A stretch of 64,000 nucleotides of DNA from Cumulibacter sp047975195 (GCA_047975195.1 JBKEDB010000058.1:27658-91657); one strand, 5' to 3'. Counted from the first letter of the stretch, positions 8,927 to 18,479 are shown. The notes: generated by a model from the sequence alone, not told the origin. Numbers and translations: made by a program.

Positions 8927-9925
8927 ATGATGGAAGCGCAGGCTGCAACCGGATCGACGTCCAGCAGAGTACGGACTCGCAAGAACGGGAACTCGCCGCA
9001 TCTCTTCCTCGAATTCGGACGTGCCGAGTGGGAGGAACTCGCCGAGAGTACGCCGCAACCGTTGAGCGCCGACGAACTGGAACAGATCCGGGGTCTGGGC
9101 GAGCAGATCGACCTCGACGAGGTCGTCAGCGTGTACCTTCCGCTGTCGCGTTTATTGAATTTGCACACCATGGGTGTGCATCAGGTCTGGGACGCCCAGC
9201 GCGAGTTCCTGCGCTCGGACGTACACAAGGTTCCGTTCATCATCGCGGTCTCCGGTTCGGTCGCCGTCGGTAAATCGACCACTGCACGCCTGTTGCAGGC
9301 GCTCCTGTCGCGTTGGCCGGGCACGCCGAAGGTCGACCTCGTCACCACCGATGGGTTCCTCTACCCCAACGCCGTACTCGAAGAGCGCGGCCTGCTCGAT
9401 CGCAAGGGGTTTCCTGAGTCCTACGACCGACGCGCCCTGCTGCAGTTCGTCGCCGAGGTCAAGGCCGGACGACGCGAGGTTGCCGCACCGCTGTACAGCC
9501 ACCTGGTGTACGACGTACTGCCGGAGAAGAAACAGATCATCTCGAGCCCGGACATCCTGATCCTCGAGGGCCTGAACGTGCTGCAGCACGGATTGGCGAC
9601 CGGCGGTCGGGTACCTCCGGTCTTTCTGTCCGATTTCTTCGACTTTTCGGTATATGTCGATGCGCAGGAGCGCATCATCAAGAAGTGGTACATCGAGCGC
9701 TTCATGGCGTTGCGCCAGACCGCGTTCACCGACCCGGATTCCTTCTTCAAGCACTACGCCCGACTCACCGAACAAGAAGCGCTGGATACGGCATCCGGCA
9801 TCTGGGATTCCATCAACGGGCCCAACCTGGTGCAGAACATCTTGCCGACCCGTGGACGCGCGAGGCTGATACTCAGCAAGGGCGAGAATCACCGGGTAGA
9901 GCGAATCCGGTTGCGCCGCATCTGA
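8927..9925 (+). CDS. coaA: Type I pantothenate kinase
   Basis: First committed step of CoA synthesis: pantothenate + ATP to 4'-phosphopantothenate. The Walker A motif GSVAVGKST is at residues 110-118. Further conserved stretches are VTTDGFLYPN (about 138-147) and the ILEGLNVLQ segment (about 209-217). The 332-aa length is slightly longer than E. coli CoaA because of a charged N-terminal tail. Two tandem ATG codons (8927 and 8930) follow GACGG, so either could be used. It is monocistronic. Confidence 0.95.
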   Translation: MMEAQAATGSTSSRVRTRKNGNSPHLFLEFGRAEWEELAESTPQPLSADELEQIRGLGEQIDLDEVVSVYLPLSRLLNLHTMGVHQVWDAQREFLRSDVHKVPFIIAVSGSVAVGKSTTARLLQALLSRWPGTPKVDLVTTDGFLYPNAVLEERGLLDRKGFPESYDRRALLQFVAEVKAGRREVAAPLYSHLVYDVLPEKKQIISSPDILILEGLNVLQHGLATGGRVPPVFLSDFFDFSVYVDAQERIIKKWYIERFMALRQTAFTDPDSFFKHYARLTEQEALDTASGIWDSINGPNLVQNILPTRGRARLILSKGENHRVERIRLRRI

Positions 9926-10001
9926 GCTAGCACCCCGTGGTAGTTGCGACGGTCACATTATTGCGGGCTCGTTCGTCTAGGCTGACCGTCGAGGTGATGA
10001 C

Positions 10002-11300
10002 ATGCCCGAGATCAAGGAACTGACCGACCGGCTCGCGGCCGGCAACCTGACGGCGATCGACGCTTTGGAGCAGACGATCGAACGCATCGAGGCACGTGAT
10101 GCGGAACTGAACGCCGTCGTCGTTCGCGACTTCGATCGCGCCCGCGGTGCTGCGGCCGCCGCCGACGAGCGCCTCGCGCGTGGCGAGCGCGCACCGCTGT
10201 TGGGCCTACCGATGACGGTCAAGGAAAGCTTCGACATCGCCGGACTGCCATCGACCTGGGGGCGACCCGAGGCGCGCGACAACATCGCCTCTGCCGACTC
10301 TCGAGTAGTACGCCGGCTCAAGGGCGCTGGCGCGGTCATTCTCGGCAAGACCAACATCGCGATCGACCTCGCCGACTTCCAATCCAATAACGAAGTGTAC
10401 GGCGCGACGAACAATCCGTACATGGTCGGCCGCTCCTCCGGCGGTTCCTCGGGAGGCTCGGCTGCGGCGCTCGGTGCCGGCTACGTACCGGCAGAGGTGG
10501 GCACGGACATCGGCGGCTCGGTTCGCCTGCCCGCCGCGTTCTGCGGGATCTGGGGCCTGAAGACCACCTACGGGTTGGTGTCGCTGGAAGGGCACTCGCA
10601 TCCTGGCACCGACGGTGCGGCGCGGCCGCTCAGCGTCGCGGGGCCGATGGCGCGCACCGCGGAGGACGTCGAGTTGTTGTTGTCGATCATTGGCGAGCAC
10701 CCGCTGCCAGGGCCCACGCGCAAGAGCACCGCCGGCGCGCGGCTTGCGGTCATTGACACTCATCCCGTCGGGCCGATCGACTCGGACGTCGCTCGGGTCA
10801 TCGACGAGACCTGCGCTCGCGCGGAGGCGGCCGGGTATGTGGTGGACCGCAGCCCGCGGTTGCCGAACCTTGCCGAGATGCACCAGGCATACATCAAGAT
10901 GCTGTTGACGGTCCTCTCGCGCGGGGTCGCGCCCGAAGGCGTACCGCCGATCACGCTCAGCGACTGGTTCGACCTACAAGACCAGCAGGCCCTGTTCGCG
11001 CGCGCCTGGAATCTCGCCCTGACCGAGAAGTGCGACGGCGTACTCGCACCGGTATTCGGCACCACGGCATTTGAGATCGACGATATCGACATGTCGACCC
11101 GGAAGATCTTGATCGACGGAACCGCGACCGCGTGCGGGTTGCAGTTGGCATGGGCAGGTCTGGCGACCTACCCGAACCTGCCCTCGATCTCCTTCCCAGC
11201 GGGTAAGGGAAGTGATGGCTTGCCAATTGGACTGCAATTGATCGGGCCGCACTTCGGCGATCGCGACGTGCTCGCGCTTGCCAAACCCATCGCGATCTAG
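10002..11300 (+). CDS. Amidase-signature family hydrolase
   Basis: Amide-bond hydrolase with the Ser-Ser-Lys triad of the amidase-signature family. The general-base lysine is K74 in LPMTVKESFD, the GGSSGGS loop is at 147-153, and the nucleophile S173 is in GTDIGGSVRLPA. At 432 aa it is a little short of GatA, and no gatB or gatC is nearby, so it is unlikely to be the tRNA amidotransferase subunit. A stand-alone amidase acting on small amides is more likely, substrate unknown. The 3' end is 17 nt from the convergent gcvP. Confidence 0.88.
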   Translation: MPEIKELTDRLAAGNLTAIDALEQTIERIEARDAELNAVVVRDFDRARGAAAAADERLARGERAPLLGLPMTVKESFDIAGLPSTWGRPEARDNIASADSRVVRRLKGAGAVILGKTNIAIDLADFQSNNEVYGATNNPYMVGRSSGGSSGGSAAALGAGYVPAEVGTDIGGSVRLPAAFCGIWGLKTTYGLVSLEGHSHPGTDGAARPLSVAGPMARTAEDVELLLSIIGEHPLPGPTRKSTAGARLAVIDTHPVGPIDSDVARVIDETCARAEAAGYVVDRSPRLPNLAEMHQAYIKMLLTVLSRGVAPEGVPPITLSDWFDLQDQQALFARAWNLALTEKCDGVLAPVFGTTAFEIDDIDMSTRKILIDGTATACGLQLAWAGLATYPNLPSISFPAGKGSDGLPIGLQLIGPHFGDRDVLALAKPIAI

Positions 11301-11317
11301 CCGAAGCGACCGAACAG

Positions 11318-14179
11318 CTACGACTCGAAGGCCTCCGGCGGCGGACAGGAGCACACGAGGTTCCGGTCGCCATAGGCGCCATCGATGCGCTGCACGGGCG
11401 CCCAGTACTTCGCGGTGCGCGTGTGCTCGCTGGGAAACACTGCCACCTCGCGGCTGTAGGGATGTGTCCAGTCGCCGGCGAGTTCAGCTGCGGTGTGCGG
11501 AGCGTTGCGCAGCGGGTTGTCGGTGGCATCCCAGTCACCCGACTCGACCTTGGCTGCCTCCGCGCGGATCGCGATCATCGCGTCGCAGAACCGATCCAGC
11601 TCAGCGAGGTCCTCGGACTCCGTCGGCTCAACCATTAACGTGCCGGCGACCGGGAAACTCATGGTTGGCGCATGGAAGCCGTAGTCGATCAGTCGTTTGG
11701 CGACATCGTCCACGCTCACCCCGCTGCTCTTGGTCAGCGGTCGCAGATCCAGGATGCACTCATGTGCGACCAGCCCGTTCGCGCCGGTGTACAGCACCGG
11801 GTAGTGCTCACGAAGCCGGGCCGCGATGTAGTTCGCATTCAAGACGGCCGCCTCCGTAGCGCGGCGCAGGCCGTCGGCTCCCATCATCCGGATATACGCC
11901 CAGGAGATCGGCAGGATACCTGCTGAACCCCATGGCGCAGCGCTGACCGGTCCGGGACCAGTCTGCGGACCCGCCTCAGCGATCAGCGGATGGTTCGGCA
12001 AGTACGGCGCGAGATGCTCCCGAACACCGATCGGGCCGACGCCGGGACCGCCACCACCATGTGGAATGCAGAACGTCTTGTGCAGGTTGAGGTGCGACAC
12101 GTCTGAACCGAACCGACCGGGCTGCGCCAGGCCGACCAAGGCGTTCAGGTTCGCCCCGTCGACATAGACCTGGCCGCCGGCGTCGTGCACCATCGCACAC
12201 ACCTCGCTGATGGTCTCCTCGTACACGCCGTGCGTAGACGGGTAGGTGACCATCATGGCGGCCAACTGGTCGTCGTGCTGCGTGATTTTTGCGCGTAGAT
12301 CGTCGATGTCGACGTTGCCTGCGTCATCGCACTTGACCACGACGACCTTCATCCCGGCCATGACCGCGGAAGCGGCGTTGGTGCCGTGCGCGGACGACGG
12401 GATCAGACACACCGTGCGCTGCAACTGGCCATTGGCCTCGTGGTACTTCGCGATCGCCAGTAGACCGGCGAACTCGCCTTGCGATCCGGCGTTCGGTTGA
12501 AGTGAGACGCTGTGATACCCGGTGACCTCCGCCAGCCACGACGACAGATCGGCGAAGACCCGCGCATAGCCGGCGGCCTGATCGACCGGCGCGAACGGAT
12601 GCAGTCCACCGAACTCGGGCCACGTGATTGGCTCCATCTCGGTCGTTCCGTTCAGCTTCATCGTGCACGAACCGAGCGGGATCATCCCCCGGTCGAGTGC
12701 GTAATCGGAGTCCGACAGCCGGCGCAGATAACGCAACATGGCGGTCTCCGAGTGGTACGCCGAAAACACCGGGTGCGTCAAGAAGTCACTCGCGCGCTGC
12801 AGCGTCAGTGCCTCGGGGGCCTCGGCGACGAGTTCTCCGGCGCCGCACGCGGCCAGCACCGCCTTCAGGTCTGCATCGGTAGTGGTCTCGTCGCAGGAGA
12901 GTTGCACAGTGTCCTCGTCGACTCGCCATAGGTTGATACCGCGATCGAGCGCGTCCGCCTGAATCTGCGCCGCGCGGCCCGGAACGCGCACGGTGATGGT
13001 GTCGAAGTACGAGGCGGTGCGAACATCGATGCCGGCTGCGCTCAGTGCTGCGGCCAGCCGCGTCGCCTTGGCATGCACCGAGCGCGCGATCGTGCGCAGT
13101 CCGTCCGGGCCGTGATACACCGCGTACATCGAGGCCATGATCGCCAGCAGTACCTGCGCGGTACAGATGTTGGACGTGGCCTTCTCGCGGCGGATGTGCT
13201 GCTCGCGGGTTTGCAGCGCGAGCCGGTACGCCGGAACACCCCCCGCGTCGACCGATACGCCGACCAATCGCCCAGGCATGGTGCGCTGCAAGCCGTCACG
13301 CACGGCCATGAATCCGGCGTGCGGCCCGCCGTACCCCATGGGAACCCCAAACCGCTGAGCGGACCCGACGGCGACATCTGCGCCGAGTTCGCCCGGCGAG
13401 GTGAGCACGGTCAACGCGAGTAGGTCCGTCGCCAGCACGGCCAGCGCCCCGGAACCATGGGCGGCGTCGATGACCTCACGCCAGTTTCGGATCTCGCCGC
13501 TGGAGGACGGATACTGACCGAGCACGCCGAACACGTCTCCTAGGTCGACCTCGGCGTGAAACAGTGCCTGCTCGAGCCCCGCGGAGAGGTCCTGCTCCAC
13601 CACCCGCAGCCCAAGGGCCTGCGCGCGGGTGCGGATCACGGCGCGAGTCTGCGGGAACGTATCGACGTCCACGACGAAGGTCGGATCCTCCGATTTCCCC
13701 TTCCACGCGCGGCGGCATAGCGTCATCGCCTCGGCCGCGGCCGTCGCCTCGTCCAGCAGTGATGCGCCCGAGATCGACAGGCCGGTGAGATCGCTGACGA
13801 GCGTCTGGAAGTTCAGTAGCGCCTCCAAGCGGCCCTGCGAGATCTCTGGCTGGTAAGGCGTATACGCGGTGTACCAGGCCGGCGATTCAAGCACATTGCG
13901 TTTGATCACGGCCGGCACGTGAGTGTCGTAATAGCCCAAGCCGATCATGGATCGCCGTGGTGAGTTCGCGGACGCCAACGCGCGTAATTCGGCGATGGCC
14001 TCGGCCTCGGTGGCTGCCTCGGGCAGATCGAGCCGTTCGGCAATGCGGATCCCGGCGGGTACGGCGCCCTGCACCATCTCGTCGATCGACGCCGAGCCAA
14101 TGACGTCCAACATGCGCGAGATAGCGGCGGCGTCCGGGCCGATATGGCGGCGTTCGAACGCGAAGTAATCGGTGCTCAC
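11318..14179 (-). CDS. gcvP: Glycine dehydrogenase (decarboxylating), P protein
   Basis: PLP subunit of the glycine cleavage system: it decarboxylates glycine and passes the aminomethyl group to the lipoyl arm of GcvH. At 953 aa it is the full-length single-chain form. The PLP lysine is in HLNLHKTFCIPHGGGGPG, near residue 700. The GTG start at 14179 follows CTGGAG. The gene is preceded by a glycine riboswitch at 14235-14345, so it should respond to glycine. GcvH is encoded 3 kb upstream at 17127; gcvT and lipoamide dehydrogenase are not in the window. Confidence 0.96.
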   Translation of the reverse strand: MSTDYFAFERRHIGPDAAAISRMLDVIGSASIDEMVQGAVPAGIRIAERLDLPEAATEAEAIAELRALASANSPRRSMIGLGYYDTHVPAVIKRNVLESPAWYTAYTPYQPEISQGRLEALLNFQTLVSDLTGLSISGASLLDEATAAAEAMTLCRRAWKGKSEDPTFVVDVDTFPQTRAVIRTRAQALGLRVVEQDLSAGLEQALFHAEVDLGDVFGVLGQYPSSSGEIRNWREVIDAAHGSGALAVLATDLLALTVLTSPGELGADVAVGSAQRFGVPMGYGGPHAGFMAVRDGLQRTMPGRLVGVSVDAGGVPAYRLALQTREQHIRREKATSNICTAQVLLAIMASMYAVYHGPDGLRTIARSVHAKATRLAAALSAAGIDVRTASYFDTITVRVPGRAAQIQADALDRGINLWRVDEDTVQLSCDETTTDADLKAVLAACGAGELVAEAPEALTLQRASDFLTHPVFSAYHSETAMLRYLRRLSDSDYALDRGMIPLGSCTMKLNGTTEMEPITWPEFGGLHPFAPVDQAAGYARVFADLSSWLAEVTGYHSVSLQPNAGSQGEFAGLLAIAKYHEANGQLQRTVCLIPSSAHGTNAASAVMAGMKVVVVKCDDAGNVDIDDLRAKITQHDDQLAAMMVTYPSTHGVYEETISEVCAMVHDAGGQVYVDGANLNALVGLAQPGRFGSDVSHLNLHKTFCIPHGGGGPGVGPIGVREHLAPYLPNHPLIAEAGPQTGPGPVSAAPWGSAGILPISWAYIRMMGADGLRRATEAAVLNANYIAARLREHYPVLYTGANGLVAHECILDLRPLTKSSGVSVDDVAKRLIDYGFHAPTMSFPVAGTLMVEPTESEDLAELDRFCDAMIAIRAEAAKVESGDWDATDNPLRNAPHTAAELAGDWTHPYSREVAVFPSEHTRTAKYWAPVQRIDGAYGDRNLVCSCPPPEAFES

Positions 14180-14234
14180 AGGTTGCTCACTCCAGGGCAG
14201 ACGAAAGGTGTCGTCTCCCCCTCAGTCGAGCGGA

Positions 14235-14345
14235 CGCTCTTCAGAGATGCCTGGCCGTCGTAGTCCTGGTGCCTGAGAGGTTACGGGGAGTGTTGCCCCT
14301 TCGGCGCTCGCCACGGACTCGGCGCCCCGGCGAACTCTCCTACGC
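14235..14345 (-). promoter_or_regulatory. Glycine (gcvT-type) riboswitch, single aptamer
   Basis: Read on the minus strand, the 5' leader of gcvP shows the conserved glycine-aptamer elements in order: GTAGGAGAGTTCG, CGCCGAAGGGGCAA, AACCTCTCAGGCACCAGGAC and CTCTGAAGAG. Only one aptamer is seen; the sequence between it and the MerR gene does not repeat the motif. Known glycine riboswitches upstream of gcv genes are usually ON switches. Confidence 0.88.
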
Positions 14346-14432
14346 GGATGGTCAGCGCGCTCAAGGCTACCGCAAGGATGTCGATTTAGAAGTGATGTGA
14401 GGCACTTGCGGTCGTTGACTCCGACGCAGGTC

Positions 14433-14996
14433 TTATGCGGTTGCAGCCCGCTTGGCCTGGCGGCGACGAGCCAACTCGTCGTCGGCTTGGGTTGCGGTAT
14501 CGCCGACATCAGCGCGCACCGAAGGTAGATGCACCAGCGACCCGGTCAATTCCTTCAGCGCGCCGGATACGGCGATGCCGAATACACCCTGACCACCGGC
14601 GAGAAGGTCGACGACTTCCTCCGCCGAGGTGCATTCGTAGACGGTGGTGCCATCCGAGAGCAACGTGATGTTCGCGAGGTCATCGACACCTCGGTCCCGT
14701 AGATGCTCGACGGCGATGCGCACGTTATGCAGCGAGATGCCCGCGTCTAGAAGCCGCTTGACAACTTTGAGAACGAGGATGTCCTTGAATGAGTACAGGC
14801 GCTGCGATCCGGAACCCTTCGCGGTGCGAATCGACGGACTGACCAACTTGGTGCGGGCCCAGTAATCAAGCTGCCGGTAGGTGATTCCGGCGGCGCTGCA
14901 CGCCACCGGCCCGCGGTAGCCGAATAGGTCGGCCTCGTGTTCGGCAACCTCACGCGCATCAGGAAAGAGACCTTCCTGGATGTGGCGATCGCTCAC
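14433..14996 (-). CDS. MerR-family regulator (Rv1830/ResR-type)
   Basis: A 187-aa transcription factor with an N-terminal MerR winged helix-turn-helix: GITYRQLDYWARTKLV, near residues 37-52, is the DNA-binding signature. There is no metal-binding Cys cluster, so it is not a metal sensor. By position (between the DUF151 gene and gcvP) it matches M. tuberculosis Rv1830 (ResR). I place the start at the GTG at 14996, with GGAGG 5 nt upstream; a TTG four codons earlier is overlapped by that site. The C-terminal tail is Ala/Arg-rich and variable. Target genes cannot be read from the sequence. Confidence 0.85.
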   Translation of the reverse strand: MSDRHIQEGLFPDAREVAEHEADLFGYRGPVACSAAGITYRQLDYWARTKLVSPSIRTAKGSGSQRLYSFKDILVLKVVKRLLDAGISLHNVRIAVEHLRDRGVDDLANITLLSDGTTVYECTSAEEVVDLLAGGQGVFGIAVSGALKELTGSLVHLPSVRADVGDTATQADDELARRRQAKRAATA

Positions 14997-15177
14997 GTGT
15001 TCCTCCAAACGGGCACCTCGTCACCGCGGCACCAAAGCACACCGAGGTAATTCCACGGTACGCACTTAACTTCGGGGTCGTCAATGCCACCGTACGGGTG
15101 GATCGAAGTCTCACCCTCGACTTAAGGGTTATGGCGCGCGAGGCGTGACGCAATCGTGATCCGCCGATCCACAGCGT

Positions 15178-15672
15178 TCAGGAGCCGCCGGCGAAGTCTT
15201 CCGGGGTGACATTGTCCAGGAACTCGCGGAACTTCTCGACCTCGTCCTCGGAACCCTCACCGTCGCCGCTATTGGTGGCCTCGTCGATCGTGATCCCCGC
15301 CTCGCTGACCAGGTCGTCGTCGGCCATGATCGGTGCGCCGGTGCGCAGCGCCAACGCGATTCCGTCGGACGGCCGGACGGTAACCGGCTCGGCGTTCTGT
15401 AGGTCCAGTTCGGCGAAGTACAGGCCGTCCTTCATGCCCGTGATCCGGACTCGCTCGAGTTTCGAGCCCAAAGCCTCGATCACATTCACCAAGAGATCAT
15501 GGGTGAGCGGTCGCGGCGGTTTGATGCCCTGCTGCTCGTACGCGATCGCGCTTGCCTCGGCGCTGCCGATCCAGATCGGCAGGAACTTCTCGCCCTCGAC
15601 CTCGGTGAGCAGCACGATCGGTTGATTCGCCGGCAACTCAACCCGGACCCCGACAACACTCATTTCGCGCAT
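15178..15672 (-). CDS. Bifunctional nuclease (DUF151/BFN) family protein
   Basis: A 164-aa cytosolic protein with the DUF151 core: PIVLLTEVEGEKFLPIWIG (about 19-37), then a LTHDLLVNVIEALG-type helix and DGIALALRTGAPI near residue 105. The tail is acidic. It is the counterpart of Rv1829. Plant BFN members have nuclease activity; the role of the bacterial group is unproven. The gene lies 15 nt downstream of the FtsR-like gene and 181 nt before the next MerR gene, in a conserved order, so a link to growth regulation is inferred from context only. Confidence 0.88.
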   Translation of the reverse strand: MREMSVVGVRVELPANQPIVLLTEVEGEKFLPIWIGSAEASAIAYEQQGIKPPRPLTHDLLVNVIEALGSKLERVRITGMKDGLYFAELDLQNAEPVTVRPSDGIALALRTGAPIMADDDLVSEAGITIDEATNSGDGEGSEDEVEKFREFLDNVTPEDFAGGS

Positions 15673-15687
15673 CTGCTCACGACCTTC

Positions 15688-16446
15688 CTAGGAATTGATC
15701 TGACGGCGCAGGCCCGAACGGACCAACGTCGCATGTAGGCGTACCGACAATGCAGCGAGATCACGGATGGTCTCCTCCGCTTTGCCATGGGATCCAGGAG
15801 TGCGCTGTCGCATCAGCGGGGTAACCACCTGGGCGATCAGACCGATCTCGCGATCTGCCTGGGTCCGGAACGAGCGCAAGTGGCGCGCCTCGAATCCGTA
15901 TGCGGCCAAACCAGCAACAGCCGTAGCGATCTCAAACGCATCGGTGTCGAACTGACCGTTGCGCTCGGCAGTGATCACGCCGTACTGCTCCAGACTGGCC
16001 AGCATCTGCTCGTCCAGCCCGGACTGCTCCAACAGTTCGGCGCGCGAGATGCGCACGTTCGATGGCGCGCGGCCGAGCTCTTCGGAGCTGGGCAGCCCAT
16101 CGGAATCCCGTGCCATCGCTAGCAACGGAACCCGCGGCTTCGCCGGATCGCTCGTCACGTCCAGTCCGCGGTCCATCGCGTCCAAGTTTTCCTTGATGAC
16201 CTTCAGCGGTAGATACTTATCGCGCTGCATGGTCAGCACGTACCGCACTCGCGCGAGGTCAGCGTGCGAGAACTTGCGGTACTGCGATTTCGTGCGCGCG
16301 GGCTGGATCAGCCCGATCTCCTCAAGGTAACGAATCTTGGAGATCGTGATCGAGGGGAAATCCGGCAGCAAAGCGGCCCGCAACTCACCGATCGTGATCG
16401 ATTCACCCGTGGCAGGGTCCTGCCGCCTGGCAGGTTGCTGCGTCAC
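15688..16446 (-). CDS. ftsR: MerR-family regulator, FtsR-like
   Basis: A 252-aa protein with an N-terminal MerR-type helix-turn-helix (ITIGELRAALLPDFPSITIS, then KIRYLEEIGL). In Corynebacterium the gene next to odhI/garA is ftsR, an activator of ftsZ; Rv1828 is the mycobacterial counterpart. Position directly after garA supports this assignment. The GTG start overlaps the garA stop (GTGA), so the two are translationally coupled. A second domain of about 100 residues after residue 140 is typical of this subgroup and is thought to be the dimer/effector part. Confidence 0.85.
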   Translation of the reverse strand: MTQQPARRQDPATGESITIGELRAALLPDFPSITISKIRYLEEIGLIQPARTKSQYRKFSHADLARVRYVLTMQRDKYLPLKVIKENLDAMDRGLDVTSDPAKPRVPLLAMARDSDGLPSSEELGRAPSNVRISRAELLEQSGLDEQMLASLEQYGVITAERNGQFDTDAFEIATAVAGLAAYGFEARHLRSFRTQADREIGLIAQVVTPLMRQRTPGSHGKAEETIRDLAALSVRLHATLVRSGLRRQINS

Positions 16447-17003
16447 TGGCCGTGTCCATCGGTATCTGCGGCCTCGCCTGCTGGGCTGTGCCCCAACAGG
16501 AACACCAAACGGAACTTGCCGATCTGGACCTCGTCACCGCTGGCGAGCATCGCATTGTCAACGAGCTCGCGATTGAGATACGTGCCGTTCAGGCTGCCCA
16601 CATCATGCACCGAGAACTTCGTGTCCTCGCGACGGAACTCCACGTGCCGGCGAGAGACGGTGACGTCGTCCAAAAAGATGTCGCTATCAGGGTGGCGCCC
16701 GGCGGTGGTGACCTGCTGGTCGAGCAAGAATCGGCTGCCGGCATTCGGGCCACGCTTCACCACGAGCAACGCGGTGTCTGGCGGTAGACCCTCGATCGAC
16801 AGGGACTCCCCGATCTCGCCGTCCGAATCGATCGACTCTACCGGCGCCTCGGCGCCAACCGGGCTGAACTGGCGGGTGGTCTCACTTGCCGGGAGAGAGG
16901 AAAAATCAGCCGCTGGCTCGCCCGTGGGTGCGCCGCACTGGGCACAGAAGCGAGCACCCGGCGACAGCTCGGCGTTGCACCTCTTGCACTTCAATGCAGG
17001 CAC
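16443..17003 (-). CDS. garA: FHA-domain metabolic regulator GarA/OdhI with zinc ribbon
   Basis: Phospho-switch protein: unphosphorylated GarA/OdhI inhibits 2-oxoglutarate dehydrogenase and controls glutamate metabolism, and Ser/Thr kinases relieve this. The FHA core is at about residues 78-165 (GRHPDSDIFL, SRRHVEF, NGTYLN). The phospho-acceptor pair is T42-T43 in SETTRQFSP. The N-terminus carries CKRC (6-9) and CAQC (20-23), a zinc ribbon absent from mycobacterial GarA. The annotated GTG start has AAAGG directly against it; a TTG at 16994 has better spacing and would still keep all four Cys. Confidence 0.88.
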   Translation of the reverse strand: MPALKCKRCNAELSPGARFCAQCGAPTGEPAADFSSLPASETTRQFSPVGAEAPVESIDSDGEIGESLSIEGLPPDTALLVVKRGPNAGSRFLLDQQVTTAGRHPDSDIFLDDVTVSRRHVEFRREDTKFSVHDVGSLNGTYLNRELVDNAMLASGDEVQIGKFRLVFLLGHSPAGEAADTDGHGQ

Positions 17004-17126
17004 CTTTCAGACAGCGGAATGGCCACGGCTCAGGCGCCGTGACCTGGATTACCAGGGTACGCGGCGCTCAAATCAAGGGTCAACGCGAGGCCGAGGCTTC
17101 GGTGGGACCAAGCGATCGGACGAGCG

Positions 17127-17516
17127 TTACGAACCGATCAGTTCGCCGTACGCGGCGGCATCCATCAGCGCGTCCAACTGACTCGGATCGGACATCCGAA
17201 TCTGCAACATCCACCCAGCGGCATACGGATCGCTGTTGATGGATTCCGGCGCCGATTCCAATTCATCATTGCGTGCAACTACTTCACCACTGAGCGGAGC
17301 AAACAGTTCCGACACGCTCTTCGTCGACTCGACCTCGCCGCACGCCTCGCCTTCGCTCACCGTGGTACCTACCTCGGGCAACTCCACGAATACGATGTCG
17401 CCGAGCGCGTCCTGTGCGTGATCGGTGATACCGATGCGAACCACGCCCTCCTCGAGGTCGCCGCCGACCTGCACCCATTCGTGCTCGGTGGAGTACTTGA
17501 GGTCGGTAGGAATCAT
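17127..17516 (-). CDS. gcvH: Glycine cleavage system H protein
   Basis: Lipoyl carrier that shuttles the aminomethyl group between the P, T and L proteins. The lipoylated lysine is in GEVESTKSVSE near residue 63. The 129-aa length is normal using the ATG at 17516, which has GAGGAG 5 nt upstream; a longer frame from 17537 is disfavoured. It lies between the DUF881 gene and garA, as in mycobacteria (Rv1826), and is apart from gcvP, which has its own riboswitch. Confidence 0.95.
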   Translation of the reverse strand: MIPTDLKYSTEHEWVQVGGDLEEGVVRIGITDHAQDALGDIVFVELPEVGTTVSEGEACGEVESTKSVSELFAPLSGEVVARNDELESAPESINSDPYAAGWMLQIRMSDPSQLDALMDAAAYGELIGS

Positions 17517-17555
17517 GCGAGCTCCTCGGGGACACATTCTTCTCGGTCGTCGTTA

Positions 17556-18479
17556 CTACTTCGACGACTTGGCAGGCTCAGCGTAGTCAGGTGCATCGAG
17601 GTCCCGCAACGCGGTGATTTTCACGTCGTCGAGTTGTTCGACGGTTGCCGTCGCACCGACGTAAGACACGCTCGCGACCGCCCCGCCGGGGATTCCCATC
17701 GCGGTCGCCAGGGTGGCTGGATCGCCGATCGCGAGTATCGCCATCGGGAACTGCAACGGCTGCCCGTCGATCAAAATCGTGCCGTCCGAGGAAGTCACCG
17801 CTGATGTCATCGCGACCCGGATCGATCCCACCTGGATCGCTTCGGCACCGGCCGCGCGCAACTCCTGGATAACCGTGATCATCACCTCCGCCGGCGGATC
17901 CGAGGGCATGTCGCTGATCTCCAGCGAGATCCCCGGACCACTGGCGGCCACCGTCCCGTTGAGAATCGCCAATTGATCGAGGCGCTGTTCTGCCTCCTGC
18001 TGCGCGGCCTCCGCCGCGCCGCCTCCTGAGGCCAGATCGTCGGCGGCATCGCCAAGATCGTTTACCTCGGTTCCCAGGCGCGCATGCTGGTTGTCGAGGT
18101 CATCGAGGATGCGGACCAGGTCCTCCTGCCGAGCACCTCGCAAATCCCGTTCGGTGTCCGACGTCAGGCGAACCTGAACTGCGACCCCCAGGCCCAGCAG
18201 CAAACATACGAAGGCGATGGCCAGACGTCCGCGGGTCCGGTGCGCACGCCGGCGTACCGGCGCCCCGCGCTCGTCCCCCGGGTCACCATCCGACTCGCCC
18301 GAGCGATCGTCGTCCGTCTGGTCCGCAGCGCCGCCGTCCGTCTGGTCTGCAGCGTCCCCGTCCGACTCGGCAATCTTCTCGAGAGTGACGTCGTTATCGG
18401 TGTTGGCTTCGGACTCAGGTTGGGTGAGCGGTTCGGGCTCTGGATGCATCTGGGGCTCGCTGTCGTCGTGCTCGTTCAT
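17556..18479 (-). CDS. DUF881 membrane protein (second of pair)
   Basis: A 307-aa single-pass membrane protein. A long acidic cytoplasmic N-terminus (residues 1-75, Asp/Glu-rich with repeated ADQTD) precedes a transmembrane helix near 85-105. Then comes a coiled-coil-like segment (about 115-165) and the DUF881 domain (about 170-295). In Gram-positive bacteria DUF881 proteins flank the small basic protein gene near division genes; their biochemical role is not known. Its start overlaps the stop of the small basic protein gene by 4 nt. Confidence 0.85.
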   Translation of the reverse strand: MNEHDDSEPQMHPEPEPLTQPESEANTDNDVTLEKIAESDGDAADQTDGGAADQTDDDRSGESDGDPGDERGAPVRRRAHRTRGRLAIAFVCLLLGLGVAVQVRLTSDTERDLRGARQEDLVRILDDLDNQHARLGTEVNDLGDAADDLASGGGAAEAAQQEAEQRLDQLAILNGTVAASGPGISLEISDMPSDPPAEVMITVIQELRAAGAEAIQVGSIRVAMTSAVTSSDGTILIDGQPLQFPMAILAIGDPATLATAMGIPGGAVASVSYVGATATVEQLDDVKITALRDLDAPDYAEPAKSSK

